A stretch of DNA of 64,000 bases from positions 62,001-126,000 of the forward strand of contig JADJOT010000010.1 in assembly GCA_016713625.1 (NCBI GenBank), in the 5' to 3' direction. Below the pieces are notes generated by a model. It did not search any database. It was not told where the DNA came from and saw only the letters and a program-made list of their open reading frames with translations. Source of the DNA: Candidatus Accumulibacter affinis (GTDB lineage: Bacteria > Pseudomonadota > Gammaproteobacteria > Burkholderiales > Rhodocyclaceae). This document shows, one piece after another, positions 17,277-26,523 of this stretch. Numbering within the stretch: position 1 is the stretch's first letter; each line of letters opens with the position of its first letter. The position numbers and the translations under genes are program-made.

Positions 17277-18407
17277 ATGAGGAAGCTTGGTCTGGTTGGC
17301 TGGCGCGGCATGGTCGGCTCGGTGCTGATGCAGCGGATGGTCGAAGAGGGGGATTTCGAGCATGTCGAACCGTGCTATTTCTCCACTTCCGCGGTCGGTG
17401 GCCAAGCCCCGGTGCTCGGAGGCAAGGAAGCGGGAACGCTGCAGGACGCGATGTCGGTCGCTGCCCTGTCTGGCATGGACGTGATCATCACCTGCCAGGG
17501 TGGCGATTACACCAAGGAAGTTTTCCCCAGGCTGCGCGCCGCCGGTTGGCGGGGTCACTGGATCGACGCCGCTTCGACTCTGCGCATGCACGACGAAGCG
17601 GTGATCATTCTCGATCCGGTGAACCTCGAGGTGATCAAGGACGCGCTGGCCAGGGGTGGTCGCAATTGGATCGGCGGCAACTGCACGGTTTCGCTGATGC
17701 TGATGGGCATCGGCGGTCTGTTTCGGCACGATCTCGTCGAATGGGTCAGCGCCATGACCTACCAGGCGGCTTCCGGAGCCGGGGCGCAGAACATGCGTGA
17801 ACTGCTGCAGCAAATGGGCGCACTGTATGACGCGGTGAAAGCAGAACTCGCCGAACCGGCTTCGGCCATTCTCGATATTGATCGCAAGGTCGCCGAAAGC
17901 ATGCGTTCGCCAGATTTCCCAAGCAGCAACTTCCGCAATACCGCGCTCGCCGGAAGCCTGATTCCGTGGATCGACGTGCCGGTCGAGGGTGGTCAGTCGA
18001 AAGAGGAGTGGAAAGGTGGTGCCGAGTGCAACAAGATCCTTGGTCGTCCCGCCTTTCGCACGCCGGGAAGCATAGCGGTCGATGGCCTGTGCGTGCGCAT
18101 CGGCGCGATGCGTTGCCATGCGCAGGGGTTGACGATCAAGCTGAAGCGGGATGTGCCGCTTGCTGACCTGGGCGACATCATCGCGCAGGCGAATCCGTGG
18201 GCGAAGGTGGTTCCCAATGAACGCGAGATCACTGAGCGGGAACTGACCCCGGCTGCGGTCACCGGTACCTTGACCGTGCCAGTGGGTCGTCTGCACAAAC
18301 TGGCCATGGGGCCGGAGTATCTCGGTGCTTTCACCGTCGGCGATCAGCTGCTCTGGGGAGCTGCCGAACCGCTCCGCCGGATGCTGCGGATTCTGATAGA
18401 TGCCTGA
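17277..18407 (+). CDS. asd: aspartate-semialdehyde dehydrogenase
   Basis: 376 aa. It reduces aspartyl phosphate to the semialdehyde for Lys, Thr, Met and DAP synthesis. The N-terminus GLVGWRGMVGSVLMQRM is the NADP-binding turn; the catalytic Cys lies in GGNCTVSLMLMG, and the C-terminal HKLAMG is typical of the E. coli-type enzyme. The start is the ATG before RKLGLVGW; the frame is open upstream through the leuB relic region. Confidence 0.96.
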   Translation: MRKLGLVGWRGMVGSVLMQRMVEEGDFEHVEPCYFSTSAVGGQAPVLGGKEAGTLQDAMSVAALSGMDVIITCQGGDYTKEVFPRLRAAGWRGHWIDAASTLRMHDEAVIILDPVNLEVIKDALARGGRNWIGGNCTVSLMLMGIGGLFRHDLVEWVSAMTYQAASGAGAQNMRELLQQMGALYDAVKAELAEPASAILDIDRKVAESMRSPDFPSSNFRNTALAGSLIPWIDVPVEGGQSKEEWKGGAECNKILGRPAFRTPGSIAVDGLCVRIGAMRCHAQGLTIKLKRDVPLADLGDIIAQANPWAKVVPNEREITERELTPAAVTGTLTVPVGRLHKLAMGPEYLGAFTVGDQLLWGAAEPLRRMLRILIDA

Positions 18408-18532
18408 GTGTAGAAAAAAACCGGGGCCACGGCTGCGGCTTCTCGCTGGCGCATCAGGAGCATGTTTAGCTTGCATGGCTAAGTTCATGATGTTATTTTA
18501 ATAATTGCGATTTGGACGCTCAGGGTGGCGCG

Positions 18533-21500
18533 GTGGCCAGGAAAAAATATCATACCGTAGGTGGTCTCAGACCAAGGACGTCGACATGGGCGATCGCCTC
18601 GGCGCTGGCTGTTGCCGTCGTGCCCTTGGCTTCCGAGGCCGCCGGGCTCGGCAAGGTCACCGTCTTCTCCGCGCTGGGTCAGCCCCTGCGCGCCGAACTG
18701 GAGGTCTTTGCGACCCGCGAAGAACTCGCTGGAATGAAGGCTCAACTCGCTTCTCAGGAAGCCTTCAAGCAGGCTGGCGTGGAGTACGTGCCAAGCTTGT
18801 CGGGCGTCACGCTCGCGGTGGACAAGCGCCCAAATGGTCAGTCGATCATCCGCCTGACTTCTGCCAAACCGATCAACGAGCCGTTTGTCGACCTGCTGCT
18901 CGAACTCAACTGGGCAACCGGCCGTTTGATTCGTGAGTACACATTTCTGCTTGATCCGCCTGAGTTTGCTGCCAAAACGGCGGCCGCCGCGACGCCAGCC
19001 ATCAGCAAGCCGGTTGCCGTGGCAAGACAACCGGTCGAAACATTTGCGGTGGAAGAGCGTCCGCCCAGACCTTCCCGGTCGCGGACTCGCGAGCAGGTGC
19101 AGAAACCTGCGGACGGTGGTGGCACCTACGAGGTCAAGCGCGGCGAAACCTTGAGCAAGATCGCCGGTGAACTTCGGCCCGAGGGCGTATCCCTGGACCA
19201 GATGTTGCTGGGACTATTCCGAGCCAACCAGGATGCGTTTGACCACGGCAACATCAACCGGCTGAAGGCCGGAAAGATTCTTTCGATACCCGATAAATCT
19301 GCTCTCGAAGCAGTTCCGAAAAACGAAGCCAAGACCGTCATCGTTGCACAGTCATCGGACTGGGGTGCGTATCGGCGGAAGCTCGCCGCCGTGGCTGCCG
19401 ACGTACCGGCGCGCGAGGAGGGAGCCAGGCAACAAGCGGCCGGCAAGATCTCGACCAAGGTAGAAGACAAGTCCGGACCTGCTGCCGAGCCCAAGGACCA
19501 GTTAAAGGTATCAAGAACTGATCCTCCGGGTGCCAAACCCCTGTCAGCGTCCAAGCGTAGCGACGAAGACCTGATTGCCAAGGAGAAGGCTCTCAAGGAC
19601 GCGAATGACCGCCTGGCCAGTCTCGAGCGGAACGTTGCGGAGTTGCAGCGGCTGCTCGAACTGAAGAGTCAGAATCTGGCTGAACTCGAGCGACAGTCTG
19701 CTGGCAAGCCTGCGCCGGCGGTAGATACCAGGAAGGCGCCGGAGACTGCGGCGAGTGCGCCAACTGCGCCAACTGCGCCAACTGCGCCAACTGCGCCAAC
19801 TGCGCCAACTGCGCCGGCCCCGGCGGCGGTGCCTAGCCCTGTGCCGGCCAGAATGGATGGGGTAGCGACTCCCGCCCCGGCGGCTTCTGGAAAGCCTGTG
19901 GATCAGCCTGTCGAGCCCAGGCCAGCGGAAACGCTTGCCAAGTCCGAACCCGAGTCCAGGCCCAGGCTGGAAGAACCCAAGCCTGAAGTCAAAGTGGAAG
20001 CGCCCCCGCCAGGCGACACGCCAAAGCCGGTCGAGGCAGGAAAGGCCAGGGTGCCACCACCACCACCTCCGGAAGAACCAGGTTTCATCGAAGAGTTGCT
20101 CGGCAGTACCAGTTTCCTGGCAGCCGGCGGCGGCATCGTCGCGCTCCTGGCCGCTTACTGGTTTGCCAGACGCCGCCGCCAGAGCGACGGCGAGATGCCG
20201 CTCGATGACAACAGCACGCTGGCACCCATCGATGATAGCCTGGTCGCCAAGTCTGTTTTTCGCAGTACTGGCGGACAGAGCGTCGACACTACGAATTCGA
20301 TGCCACAGACTGATTTCAGTCAGGCGGGTCCGGGCAGCATTGACACCGATGAAGTTGATCCGGTCGCCGAAGCCGATGTTTACATGGCGTACGGCCGTGA
20401 CGCTCAAGCCGAAGAAATCCTTCTCGAGGCCAAACACAAGGATCCAGGGCGCCACGCCATTCATTTGAAGCTGCTCGAGATCTACTCGGTGCGCAAGGAT
20501 CTCAAGCCGTTTGGCTTGCTCGCGGCGGAACTTTTCAATGCTACTGGCGGCGTCGGTGCCGACTGGGAAAAAGCGGTGACGATGGGCCTCCAGCTGGATC
20601 CCGGAAGCCCGCTCTTCGCCTCTGCCGGGCAGGCCGAGTTGGCGCAGGCTGGCGGACCGGATACGACGAGCGCGGCTGCCCCGGAACCTCTTGCCGACAC
20701 TTTGACCAATCCGGCACAAGTCTTGCAGATGGCCGCTGCTGCGGGAATGGCCATCGGGCAATCGGAAGTGGGCTCGGCCAGCAAGGCGCGCGTGCAAGAA
20801 AAACCGGCGCCGGCCGCTCTCGAAGATCTCGATTTCGATCTCGGTATCAGCCAACCCGGCCCAGCATCCCCAGCCGTCGCCAAGGATGCTTACCTTGAAA
20901 CCACGCTCGCCCTGCCGAAATCAGCGGCCGGCGATGCACTCGATTTTGACCTGCTTGCTTCTCTCCCGGATGCCTCGCTGCTTGCCGATCTCGACGAGAA
21001 TGAGGTGCACATGGTCGAGGACGCCAGTGCCCTCGAAGTTACCATGCTGGTGGCGCCAAGCTCGCAGCCGAGCGCTGTGCCAGAGGACACGGGCCTTGAC
21101 TTCGAGTTTGACCTGAAGTCCGAACCGCCTGGCGAAGGAGGATGGGAGGAGCGGACGCTTACGCAAGGCGAATCTGAAGCCGGCGACGCCTTCGACTTGG
21201 GCTCGGCGGGTGCCGAGGCCTTGGAATTCGACGTTGCGCTGACCGAGTCGACGGTCCTTGGTGAGTCGATGCAGCATACCGCCTTCGACATGTCGTCCAT
21301 CAGCCTTGACCTCGCCAGTAGCGATGCGTTGAGCGGAGTGGATGCGGAAGTTGCCAGCGAAGAGATGGCTTTCTCCTTCGACGAGGACCAGGAAGACACC
21401 CTGGTCAACCCCGATTTTTCGATGGAACAGACCGATGCCGGGCCGGGTTCGTCGTTGGCTTCGCTGGCGGATATCACCGTTAGTCCGGAGATCAGCGCCA

Positions 21501-21655
21501 ACGAAGAGGTAGCCACCAAGATTGACCTTGCCAAAGCCTATCAGGAAATGGGCGATCTGGAGGGGGCACGGGAACTCCTCCAGGAGGTCGTCAACGAGGG
21601 TGATGTAGCGCAGCGTGAAACGGCGCTTGGCCTCCTTGCCGAGCTGCGCGAATAA
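18533..21655 (+). CDS. fimV: FimV-like peptidoglycan-binding hub protein
   Basis: About 1040 aa. Order of features: signal/anchor region; FimV N-terminal domain (GKVTVFSALGQPLRAELEV); LysM domain (YEVKRGETLSKIAGEL, about 200-260); a coiled coil (about 345-390); an (APT)n repeat near residue 415-435; a Pro/Glu linker; one membrane helix (STSFLAAGGGIVALLAAYWF, about 530-550); a long acidic cytoplasmic region; and a C-terminal TPR-like FimV domain (KIDLAKAYQEMGDLEGAREL). FimV organises type IV pilus assembly and polar localisation. Start GTG 18533 has a GGG-rich ribosome site; a TTG at 18512 is an alternative. pilS/pilR lie elsewhere in this window. Confidence 0.93.
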   Translation: MARKKYHTVGGLRPRTSTWAIASALAVAVVPLASEAAGLGKVTVFSALGQPLRAELEVFATREELAGMKAQLASQEAFKQAGVEYVPSLSGVTLAVDKRPNGQSIIRLTSAKPINEPFVDLLLELNWATGRLIREYTFLLDPPEFAAKTAAAATPAISKPVAVARQPVETFAVEERPPRPSRSRTREQVQKPADGGGTYEVKRGETLSKIAGELRPEGVSLDQMLLGLFRANQDAFDHGNINRLKAGKILSIPDKSALEAVPKNEAKTVIVAQSSDWGAYRRKLAAVAADVPAREEGARQQAAGKISTKVEDKSGPAAEPKDQLKVSRTDPPGAKPLSASKRSDEDLIAKEKALKDANDRLASLERNVAELQRLLELKSQNLAELERQSAGKPAPAVDTRKAPETAASAPTAPTAPTAPTAPTAPTAPAPAAVPSPVPARMDGVATPAPAASGKPVDQPVEPRPAETLAKSEPESRPRLEEPKPEVKVEAPPPGDTPKPVEAGKARVPPPPPPEEPGFIEELLGSTSFLAAGGGIVALLAAYWFARRRRQSDGEMPLDDNSTLAPIDDSLVAKSVFRSTGGQSVDTTNSMPQTDFSQAGPGSIDTDEVDPVAEADVYMAYGRDAQAEEILLEAKHKDPGRHAIHLKLLEIYSVRKDLKPFGLLAAELFNATGGVGADWEKAVTMGLQLDPGSPLFASAGQAELAQAGGPDTTSAAAPEPLADTLTNPAQVLQMAAAAGMAIGQSEVGSASKARVQEKPAPAALEDLDFDLGISQPGPASPAVAKDAYLETTLALPKSAAGDALDFDLLASLPDASLLADLDENEVHMVEDASALEVTMLVAPSSQPSAVPEDTGLDFEFDLKSEPPGEGGWEERTLTQGESEAGDAFDLGSAGAEALEFDVALTESTVLGESMQHTAFDMSSISLDLASSDALSGVDAEVASEEMAFSFDEDQEDTLVNPDFSMEQTDAGPGSSLASLADITVSPEISANEEVATKIDLAKAYQEMGDLEGARELLQEVVNEGDVAQRETALGLLAELRE
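19757..19815 (+). repeat. 9-bp minisatellite in fimV encoding Ala-Pro-Thr repeats
   Basis: About six head-to-tail copies of the 9-base unit GCGCCAACT. Because the unit is a multiple of three, copy-number change would lengthen or shorten the linker without a frameshift. Confidence 0.9.
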
Positions 21656-21673
21656 TCCTGCGCAGCCGACCGT

Positions 21674-21689
21674 GGCGGCACTTGCCGCC
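21674..21689 (+). terminator. short GC hairpin after fimV (weak)
   Basis: GGCGGCA and TGCCGCC form a tight stem 19 bp after the fimV stop. No T-run follows, so it may only attenuate. Confidence 0.3.
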
Positions 21690-21731
21690 GCAGTCAGTGG
21701 CTGCCCCTGACACGAAAGTCTGCGAGCTGTA

Positions 21732-22328
21732 GTGCATCCAAGCACCCGCCTGGTCGTCTGGTTCCTGATGTTGGTGCTGATCCAGAACCTGGAAGGAAGC
21801 CTGCTGGCGGCCGCCCTGCTGGTCTTGCCGCTCTGCGGAGGGCCCGCCCTGCGACGCTGCTGGCAACTTACCTGGGGCGCGCGCTGGCTTTTCCTGTCGC
21901 TGTTTGTCATTCTTGCCTGGGGAGGTGCCGGTGATCCGGCCTGGAATGGAGCCATGGCCCCCAGTCTTGAAGGACTGGCTGACGCACTGACGCATATTGG
22001 ACGTTTGCTGCTGGTCTTGATGGCTGTGACGGTATTGCGTGCGCGCATGCCTCTGGCTGATTTGCTGAGCGGCGCGCATCGCTTGCTGGAGCCCTTGCGG
22101 CGCTGCGGGCTCGACGCCGATCGCGGTCTGGTGCGGCTGCTGCTGGTTCTGCGCTACATGGAAACGATGCCCCGAGCACGCGACTGGCGCCTCCTGCTAG
22201 AGGTGCCGGAACAGGCAGCGGGCGAGATGTTCGAACTTGCCGATCGCCCACTCGGCCGACGGGACTACTTGGCGATCACAGTCGTGGTCGTCAGCATCCT
22301 CGCGCTTTTCTATTTGCGGCAGGGGTGA
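21732..22328 (+). CDS. CbiQ/ECF-T-like membrane protein
   Basis: 198 aa starting at GTG. Hydrophobic helices lie at about 7-35, 48-65, 85-105 and 175-195, with a polar domain containing LVRLLLVLRYMETMPRARDWR resembling the coupling helices of ECF transporter T components (CbiQ). No ATPase or S component is adjacent, and related betaproteobacteria carry a similar solitary gene between fimV and truA, so transport function is uncertain. Ends 3 bp before truA. Confidence 0.65.
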   Translation: MHPSTRLVVWFLMLVLIQNLEGSLLAAALLVLPLCGGPALRRCWQLTWGARWLFLSLFVILAWGGAGDPAWNGAMAPSLEGLADALTHIGRLLLVLMAVTVLRARMPLADLLSGAHRLLEPLRRCGLDADRGLVRLLLVLRYMETMPRARDWRLLLEVPEQAAGEMFELADRPLGRRDYLAITVVVVSILALFYLRQG

Positions 22329-22331
22329 GCG

Positions 22332-23135
22332 ATGAGAATTGCCCTGGCTGTCGAGTACGACGGTAGTGGCTTTCGCGGCTGGCAGAAGCAGCCGGGCGGT
22401 GCCACCGTCCAGGACGCGTTGCAAGACGCCTTGCAACGGTTTGCCACGCGGCCGGTAAGTGTGGTCTGCGCGGGGCGCACCGATGCCGGCGTGCACGCCA
22501 GCGGCCAGGTGGTGCATTTCGATACCGATCTCGATCGCTGCATGCACGCCTGGGTTCGCGGCGCCAACACCTTTCTCCCACCAGCAGTGGCGGTTCGCTG
22601 GGCACACGCCGTCGCCGGCGATTTTCATGCGCGTTCTTCGGCGTATTCCCGGCATTATCGCTATCTGCTGATCAACCGGCCGCACCGGACGGGTGTCTGG
22701 AATGGACGAGTCGGCTGGTATCATTACCCGCTCGCGCTTGGCACGATGCAGGCGGCGGCCGACCACCTGCTTGGCGAGCGCGATTTCTCCGCCTTCCGGG
22801 CTGCGGAGTGTCAGGCCAATTCACCGGTCAAGATCATGCGCCGTGCCGAGATTCAACGCTTCGGCGATCTGCTGGTCTTTGATTTCGAGGCGTCTGCTTT
22901 TCTTCACCACATGGTGCGCAATCTCGTCGGCAGTCTCGTTTATGTCGGTCAGGGGAAACATCCACCGGAGTGGATTGCCGATTTGCTGGCGGCCGGCGAT
23001 CGCCGTCTGGCGGCACCGACCTTTGCGGCGGCCGGTCTGTATCTTGTTGCGGTCAGGTATCTGCCGCACTGGGGTTTGCCGGCCGCTGAAGAGACGGCGT
23101 TTCCGGCGTTTTTTCCGGAACTGGCCGGAGGGTAA
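22332..23135 (+). CDS. truA: tRNA pseudouridine synthase A
   Basis: 267 aa. It makes pseudouridine 38-40 in tRNA anticodon arms. Motifs are VEYDGSGFRGWQ, the catalytic aspartate in CAGRTDAGVHA, and FLHHMVRNLVGSL. Tightly follows the ECF-T-like gene. Confidence 0.97.
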   Translation: MRIALAVEYDGSGFRGWQKQPGGATVQDALQDALQRFATRPVSVVCAGRTDAGVHASGQVVHFDTDLDRCMHAWVRGANTFLPPAVAVRWAHAVAGDFHARSSAYSRHYRYLLINRPHRTGVWNGRVGWYHYPLALGTMQAAADHLLGERDFSAFRAAECQANSPVKIMRRAEIQRFGDLLVFDFEASAFLHHMVRNLVGSLVYVGQGKHPPEWIADLLAAGDRRLAAPTFAAAGLYLVAVRYLPHWGLPAAEETAFPAFFPELAGG

Positions 23136-23445
23136 TCACATTCCCTCCCCCTTACGAAAAGCCGGGGGAAAATGATCTATATGGCATGGTTACGAAACTG
23201 GCGACGACCCGACAGACGCGCCGGGATGCATCTGGGGAGATGCGGCATCACTTCCTCCGCTGCCCAAGCCTCCAGCGCCGTCGCCCGGGTGCGGTGAATG
23301 TGCAATCCGGGGCGGCGAGGCCGCTCGCGCTGCCGGCTTCCCCAAATCCCGCTGCACGCCAACCAGCTTGCGCTCGCTGATTGGCGAGTCTTTCACTACC
23401 CCTTCCCGTTGCGAGCGGACTGCCAGGTGGGGTAGGATGCTGTCC
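23136..23445. other. intergenic stretch before the DUF1640 gene
   Basis: About 310 bases without a supported gene. It holds an imperfect C5/G5 inverted pair near 23147-23170 and several weak overlapping frames. In related genomes truA and trpF are nearly adjacent, so this DNA together with the DUF1640 gene looks like an insertion. Confidence 0.4.
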
Positions 23446-23696
23446 ATGAGCACGCTTACTTTCGACACCCTGGAGTTCACCCGCAAGCTGCGCGAGGCTG
23501 GCTTTGATCAAAAGCAGGCGGAGACCGTGGTGCGCGTGATGGCGGACGCGCAATCGGCACTTGTGACGGGGAGCACTTCGACGCGAAAATGGAAACGCTC
23601 GAAATACGACTCGACGCCAGGTCTGACAAGCGGGCGTGGATGATGGGTATCCTGATCGCACTGTCGGTTGCCAACTTCGCAAAGCCGTTCCCCTGA
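23446..23696 (+). pseudogene. frameshifted DUF1640 small coiled-coil membrane protein
   Basis: The frame starts MSTLTFDTLEFTRKLREAGF with QAETVVRVMADAQSALVT, typical of DUF1640. Around 23566-23571 (ACGGGGAGC) one base appears to be missing. In the shifted frame the protein continues EHFDAKMETLEIRLDAR and a membrane helix GILIALSVANFAKPF to the TGA at 23694-23696. As written, translation ends at 23643 with an unrelated tail. It is either a decayed gene or a sequencing indel in the G4 run. DUF1640 proteins resemble mitochondrial CCDC90/MCUR1; the bacterial role is unknown. Confidence 0.75.
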
Positions 23697-24340
23697 CGCC
23701 ACGTATTAAAATCTGCGGGCTGACCCGCATCGATGACCTGCAACTCGCCGTGCAGGCGGGCGCCGATGCGCTGGGCCTGGTTTTTTACCCGCCGAGTCCG
23801 CGCTGTGTTGACCTGTCGACCGCTGCGCGACTGGCACACGCCGTCCCGCCCTTCGTCAGCATTGTCGGGCTGTTCGTCAATGCCGATCCGGCCGTTGTGC
23901 GGACTACGTTGGCAGCGCTGCCGATCCACCTGCTGCAATTCCACGGCGAGGAAGACGAAAGCTATTGCCGGCAGTTCGATCGGCCCTACATCAAGGCGGC
24001 GCGCGTCAGGCCGGGAATGGATTTGCTACAATACGCCGCCTCTTTTCCTTCGGCGCAGGCGATTCTTCTCGATGCCTTCGTTGACGGTTACGGCGGTGGT
24101 GGCAAGGTCTTCGACTGGACACTGGTGCCGCCGGTGCTGGGCAAATCGCTGATCCTCTCCGGTGGGCTCGATGCAGATAATGTCGGCGAAGCGGTTCGTC
24201 GCCTGCGACCTGAGGCGGTTGACGTCTCGTCGGGAGTCGAAGCGAGCAAGGGAGTCAAGGATGCCAACAAGATGCATGCCTTTGTGGCGGCAGTGCGGGC
24301 GGCTGGATCGATGAGCGGCGATAGTTGCGAAACGTTTTGA
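23636..24340 (+). CDS. trpF: phosphoribosylanthranilate isomerase (unusual start)
   Basis: About 215-234 aa TIM barrel. The conserved enzyme begins RIKICGLTR, and LQFHGEEDE, LLDAFVDGYGGGGKVFDW and LSGGLDADNV are present. The residue before TPRIKICG is encoded by CTG (23693), not ATG, and the only ordinary in-frame start is GTG at 23636, which would add about 19 residues read from DUF1640 DNA. The CTG overlaps the DUF1640 stop as CTGA. First gene of trpF-trpB-trpA. Confidence 0.9.
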   Translation: MDDGYPDRTVGCQLRKAVPLTPRIKICGLTRIDDLQLAVQAGADALGLVFYPPSPRCVDLSTAARLAHAVPPFVSIVGLFVNADPAVVRTTLAALPIHLLQFHGEEDESYCRQFDRPYIKAARVRPGMDLLQYAASFPSAQAILLDAFVDGYGGGGKVFDWTLVPPVLGKSLILSGGLDADNVGEAVRRLRPEAVDVSSGVEASKGVKDANKMHAFVAAVRAAGSMSGDSCETF

Positions 24341-24481
24341 CAGGATTGCTCATGCGCAGGAAATCTGGTGGTCGGACGCGGACGTGCTGGCGCCGGCACG
24401 CGGCCAAGCATACCTGAGGCGGCGACTGTTCGTGGATGCTGCGCAAGCGTTGTTTCCAAACAGTTCGCAAGGAGTATGTTG

Positions 24482-25687
24482 ATGGCCGAGCATGATTATG
24501 ATCTACCGGACGCCAGAGGCCATTTTGGTCCCTACGGCGGTGTCTTCGTCGCTGAAACCCTGATCGCGGCGCTCGATGAACTCCGGGAGGCGTACGCCGC
24601 CGCCCAGCGCGATCCGCAGTTCGTCGCCGAGTTTGCTTACGAGCTCAAGCATTACGTTGGCCGGCCAAGCCCGATCTATCACGCCAGGCACTGGTCGGAT
24701 GCTCTCGGCGGCGCGCAGATCTACCTCAAGCGCGAAGACCTCAACCACACCGGTGCGCACAAGATCAACAACTGCATCGGGCAGGCGCTGCTGGCCCGGC
24801 GCATGGGCAAGCCGCGCGTCATCGCCGAGACCGGTGCCGGTCAGCATGGGGTCGCGACGGCGACGGTCGCCGCGCGCTATGGCATGCAATGTATTGTCTA
24901 TATGGGTGCCGAAGACATCCAGCGGCAGGCGGCGAATGTGTACCGTATGAAGCTGCTGGGGGCCAGCGTGGTGCCGGTCGAAAGTGGTTCAAGGACGCTC
25001 AAGGATGCGCTCAATGAAGCAATGCGCGATTGGGTGACCAACGTCTCAGACACCTTCTACATCATCGGCACGGTTGCTGGCCCACATCCCTACCCGATGA
25101 TGGTGCGCGATTTTCAGTCCATCATCGGCCGCGAGTCGATCGCGCAGATGCAGGAGCAGTGTGGTCGCCAGCCCGATGCGGTGATTGCCTGCGTGGGTGG
25201 CGGGTCGAATGCGATGGGGATTTTCCATCCCTACATTCCGGTCGCCGGGGTGCGCCTGATTGGCGTCGAGGCAGCGGGTGACGGCATCGCCACCGGACGC
25301 CATGCCGCTTCATTGACGGCGGGTCGACCGGGGGTCTTGCACGGCAACCGAACCTATCTGTTGCAGGACGAGAACGGCCAGATCACCGAGACGCATTCGA
25401 TCTCGGCCGGCCTGGATTACCCCGGTGTCGGCCCCGAGCATGCCTGGCTCAAGGACAGTGGTCGGGCCGAGTATGTCACGGTCAGCGATGCCGAGGCGCT
25501 GCAGGCGTTTCATGATCTGTGTCGTCGAGAAGACATCATTCCGGCGCTGGAGTCTAGTCATGCGCTGGCTTACGCGACCAGGCTGGCGCCAACCCTGGCA
25601 AAAGACCAGATCCTGCTGATCAACTTTTCGGGTCGCGGTGACAAGGACATGCATACCGTTGCCGAAAAATCAGGGATCACATTCTGA
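24482..25687 (+). CDS. trpB: tryptophan synthase beta chain
   Basis: 401 aa. PLP lysine lies in LNHTGAHKIN; the glycine-rich phosphate loop is CVGGGSNAMG; ETGAGQHG is the substrate loop. It makes tryptophan from indole and serine. AAGGAG at 24468-24473 favours ATG 24482 over the ATG at 24476. trpA follows 2 bp after the stop. Confidence 0.98.
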   Translation: MAEHDYDLPDARGHFGPYGGVFVAETLIAALDELREAYAAAQRDPQFVAEFAYELKHYVGRPSPIYHARHWSDALGGAQIYLKREDLNHTGAHKINNCIGQALLARRMGKPRVIAETGAGQHGVATATVAARYGMQCIVYMGAEDIQRQAANVYRMKLLGASVVPVESGSRTLKDALNEAMRDWVTNVSDTFYIIGTVAGPHPYPMMVRDFQSIIGRESIAQMQEQCGRQPDAVIACVGGGSNAMGIFHPYIPVAGVRLIGVEAAGDGIATGRHAASLTAGRPGVLHGNRTYLLQDENGQITETHSISAGLDYPGVGPEHAWLKDSGRAEYVTVSDAEALQAFHDLCRREDIIPALESSHALAYATRLAPTLAKDQILLINFSGRGDKDMHTVAEKSGITF

Positions 25688-25689
25688 CC

Positions 25690-26523
25690 ATGGCGAAAAT
25701 TCAGGCTGTATTCGAGCGTCTGCAGGCGCAAGGGCGCAAGGCGCTGATCCCGTTCATCACCGCCGGCGACCCCGATCCGGCGCTGACGGTTCCCTTGCTG
25801 CACACGCTGGTCCGCGCCGGCGCCGACATCATCGAACTTGGCGTGCCCTTCTCCGATCCGATGGCCGATGGACCAACCATCCAGAGGGCCTCCGAGCGCG
25901 CGCTGGCGAAGGGGGTCAGCCTGCGTCAGGTGCTCGAGCTGGTCGCCAGTTTCCGCATTGACGACCAGCACACCCCGATCGTTCTGATGGGCTACGCAAA
26001 CCCGATCGAGGCCATGGGCGTCGATGCCTTCGCCGCTGCCGCCGACCGTTCCGGCGTGGACGGCGTTCTGGTGGTCGATTATCCACCCGAGGAAGGGATC
26101 GAGTTTGCCCAGATCCTGCATCAGTACGGGCTCGATCCGATCTTCCTGCTGGCGCCAACTTCGAGCGATCAACGGATTTCGCAGGTCGCTGCCCTGGCCA
26201 GTGGCTACATCTATTACGTCTCGCTGAAGGGGGTGACCGGTTCGGCGTCCCTTGATGTCGCTGCCGTCGCCGCGCGCATCCCCGAAATCCGGACGCGCAC
26301 CGGGGTACCGGTGGGCGTCGGTTTCGGGATTCGGGACGCGGCGACTGCCGCGGCGGTCGCCGAAATTGCCGATGCGGTCGTGATTGGCAGTCGGATCATC
26401 GAAGAGATCGAGCAATCGTCCGCTGACCAGGCGTGCACCAGGGTGTTCGCCCTGCTAGCCGACATTCGGCGCGGCATGGATGCGGCGACAAATCGTCAGG
26501 GGGGAACGACATGGGTTCGCTGA
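25690..26523 (+). CDS. trpA: tryptophan synthase alpha chain
   Basis: 277 aa. It splits indole-3-glycerol phosphate to indole. Catalytic Glu lies in ELGVPFSDPMADGP, and GVTG and GFGIRDAATA form the phosphate site. Its last codons overlap the start of accD. Confidence 0.98.
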   Translation: MAKIQAVFERLQAQGRKALIPFITAGDPDPALTVPLLHTLVRAGADIIELGVPFSDPMADGPTIQRASERALAKGVSLRQVLELVASFRIDDQHTPIVLMGYANPIEAMGVDAFAAAADRSGVDGVLVVDYPPEEGIEFAQILHQYGLDPIFLLAPTSSDQRISQVAALASGYIYYVSLKGVTGSASLDVAAVAARIPEIRTRTGVPVGVGFGIRDAATAAAVAEIADAVVIGSRIIEEIEQSSADQACTRVFALLADIRRGMDAATNRQGGTTWVR

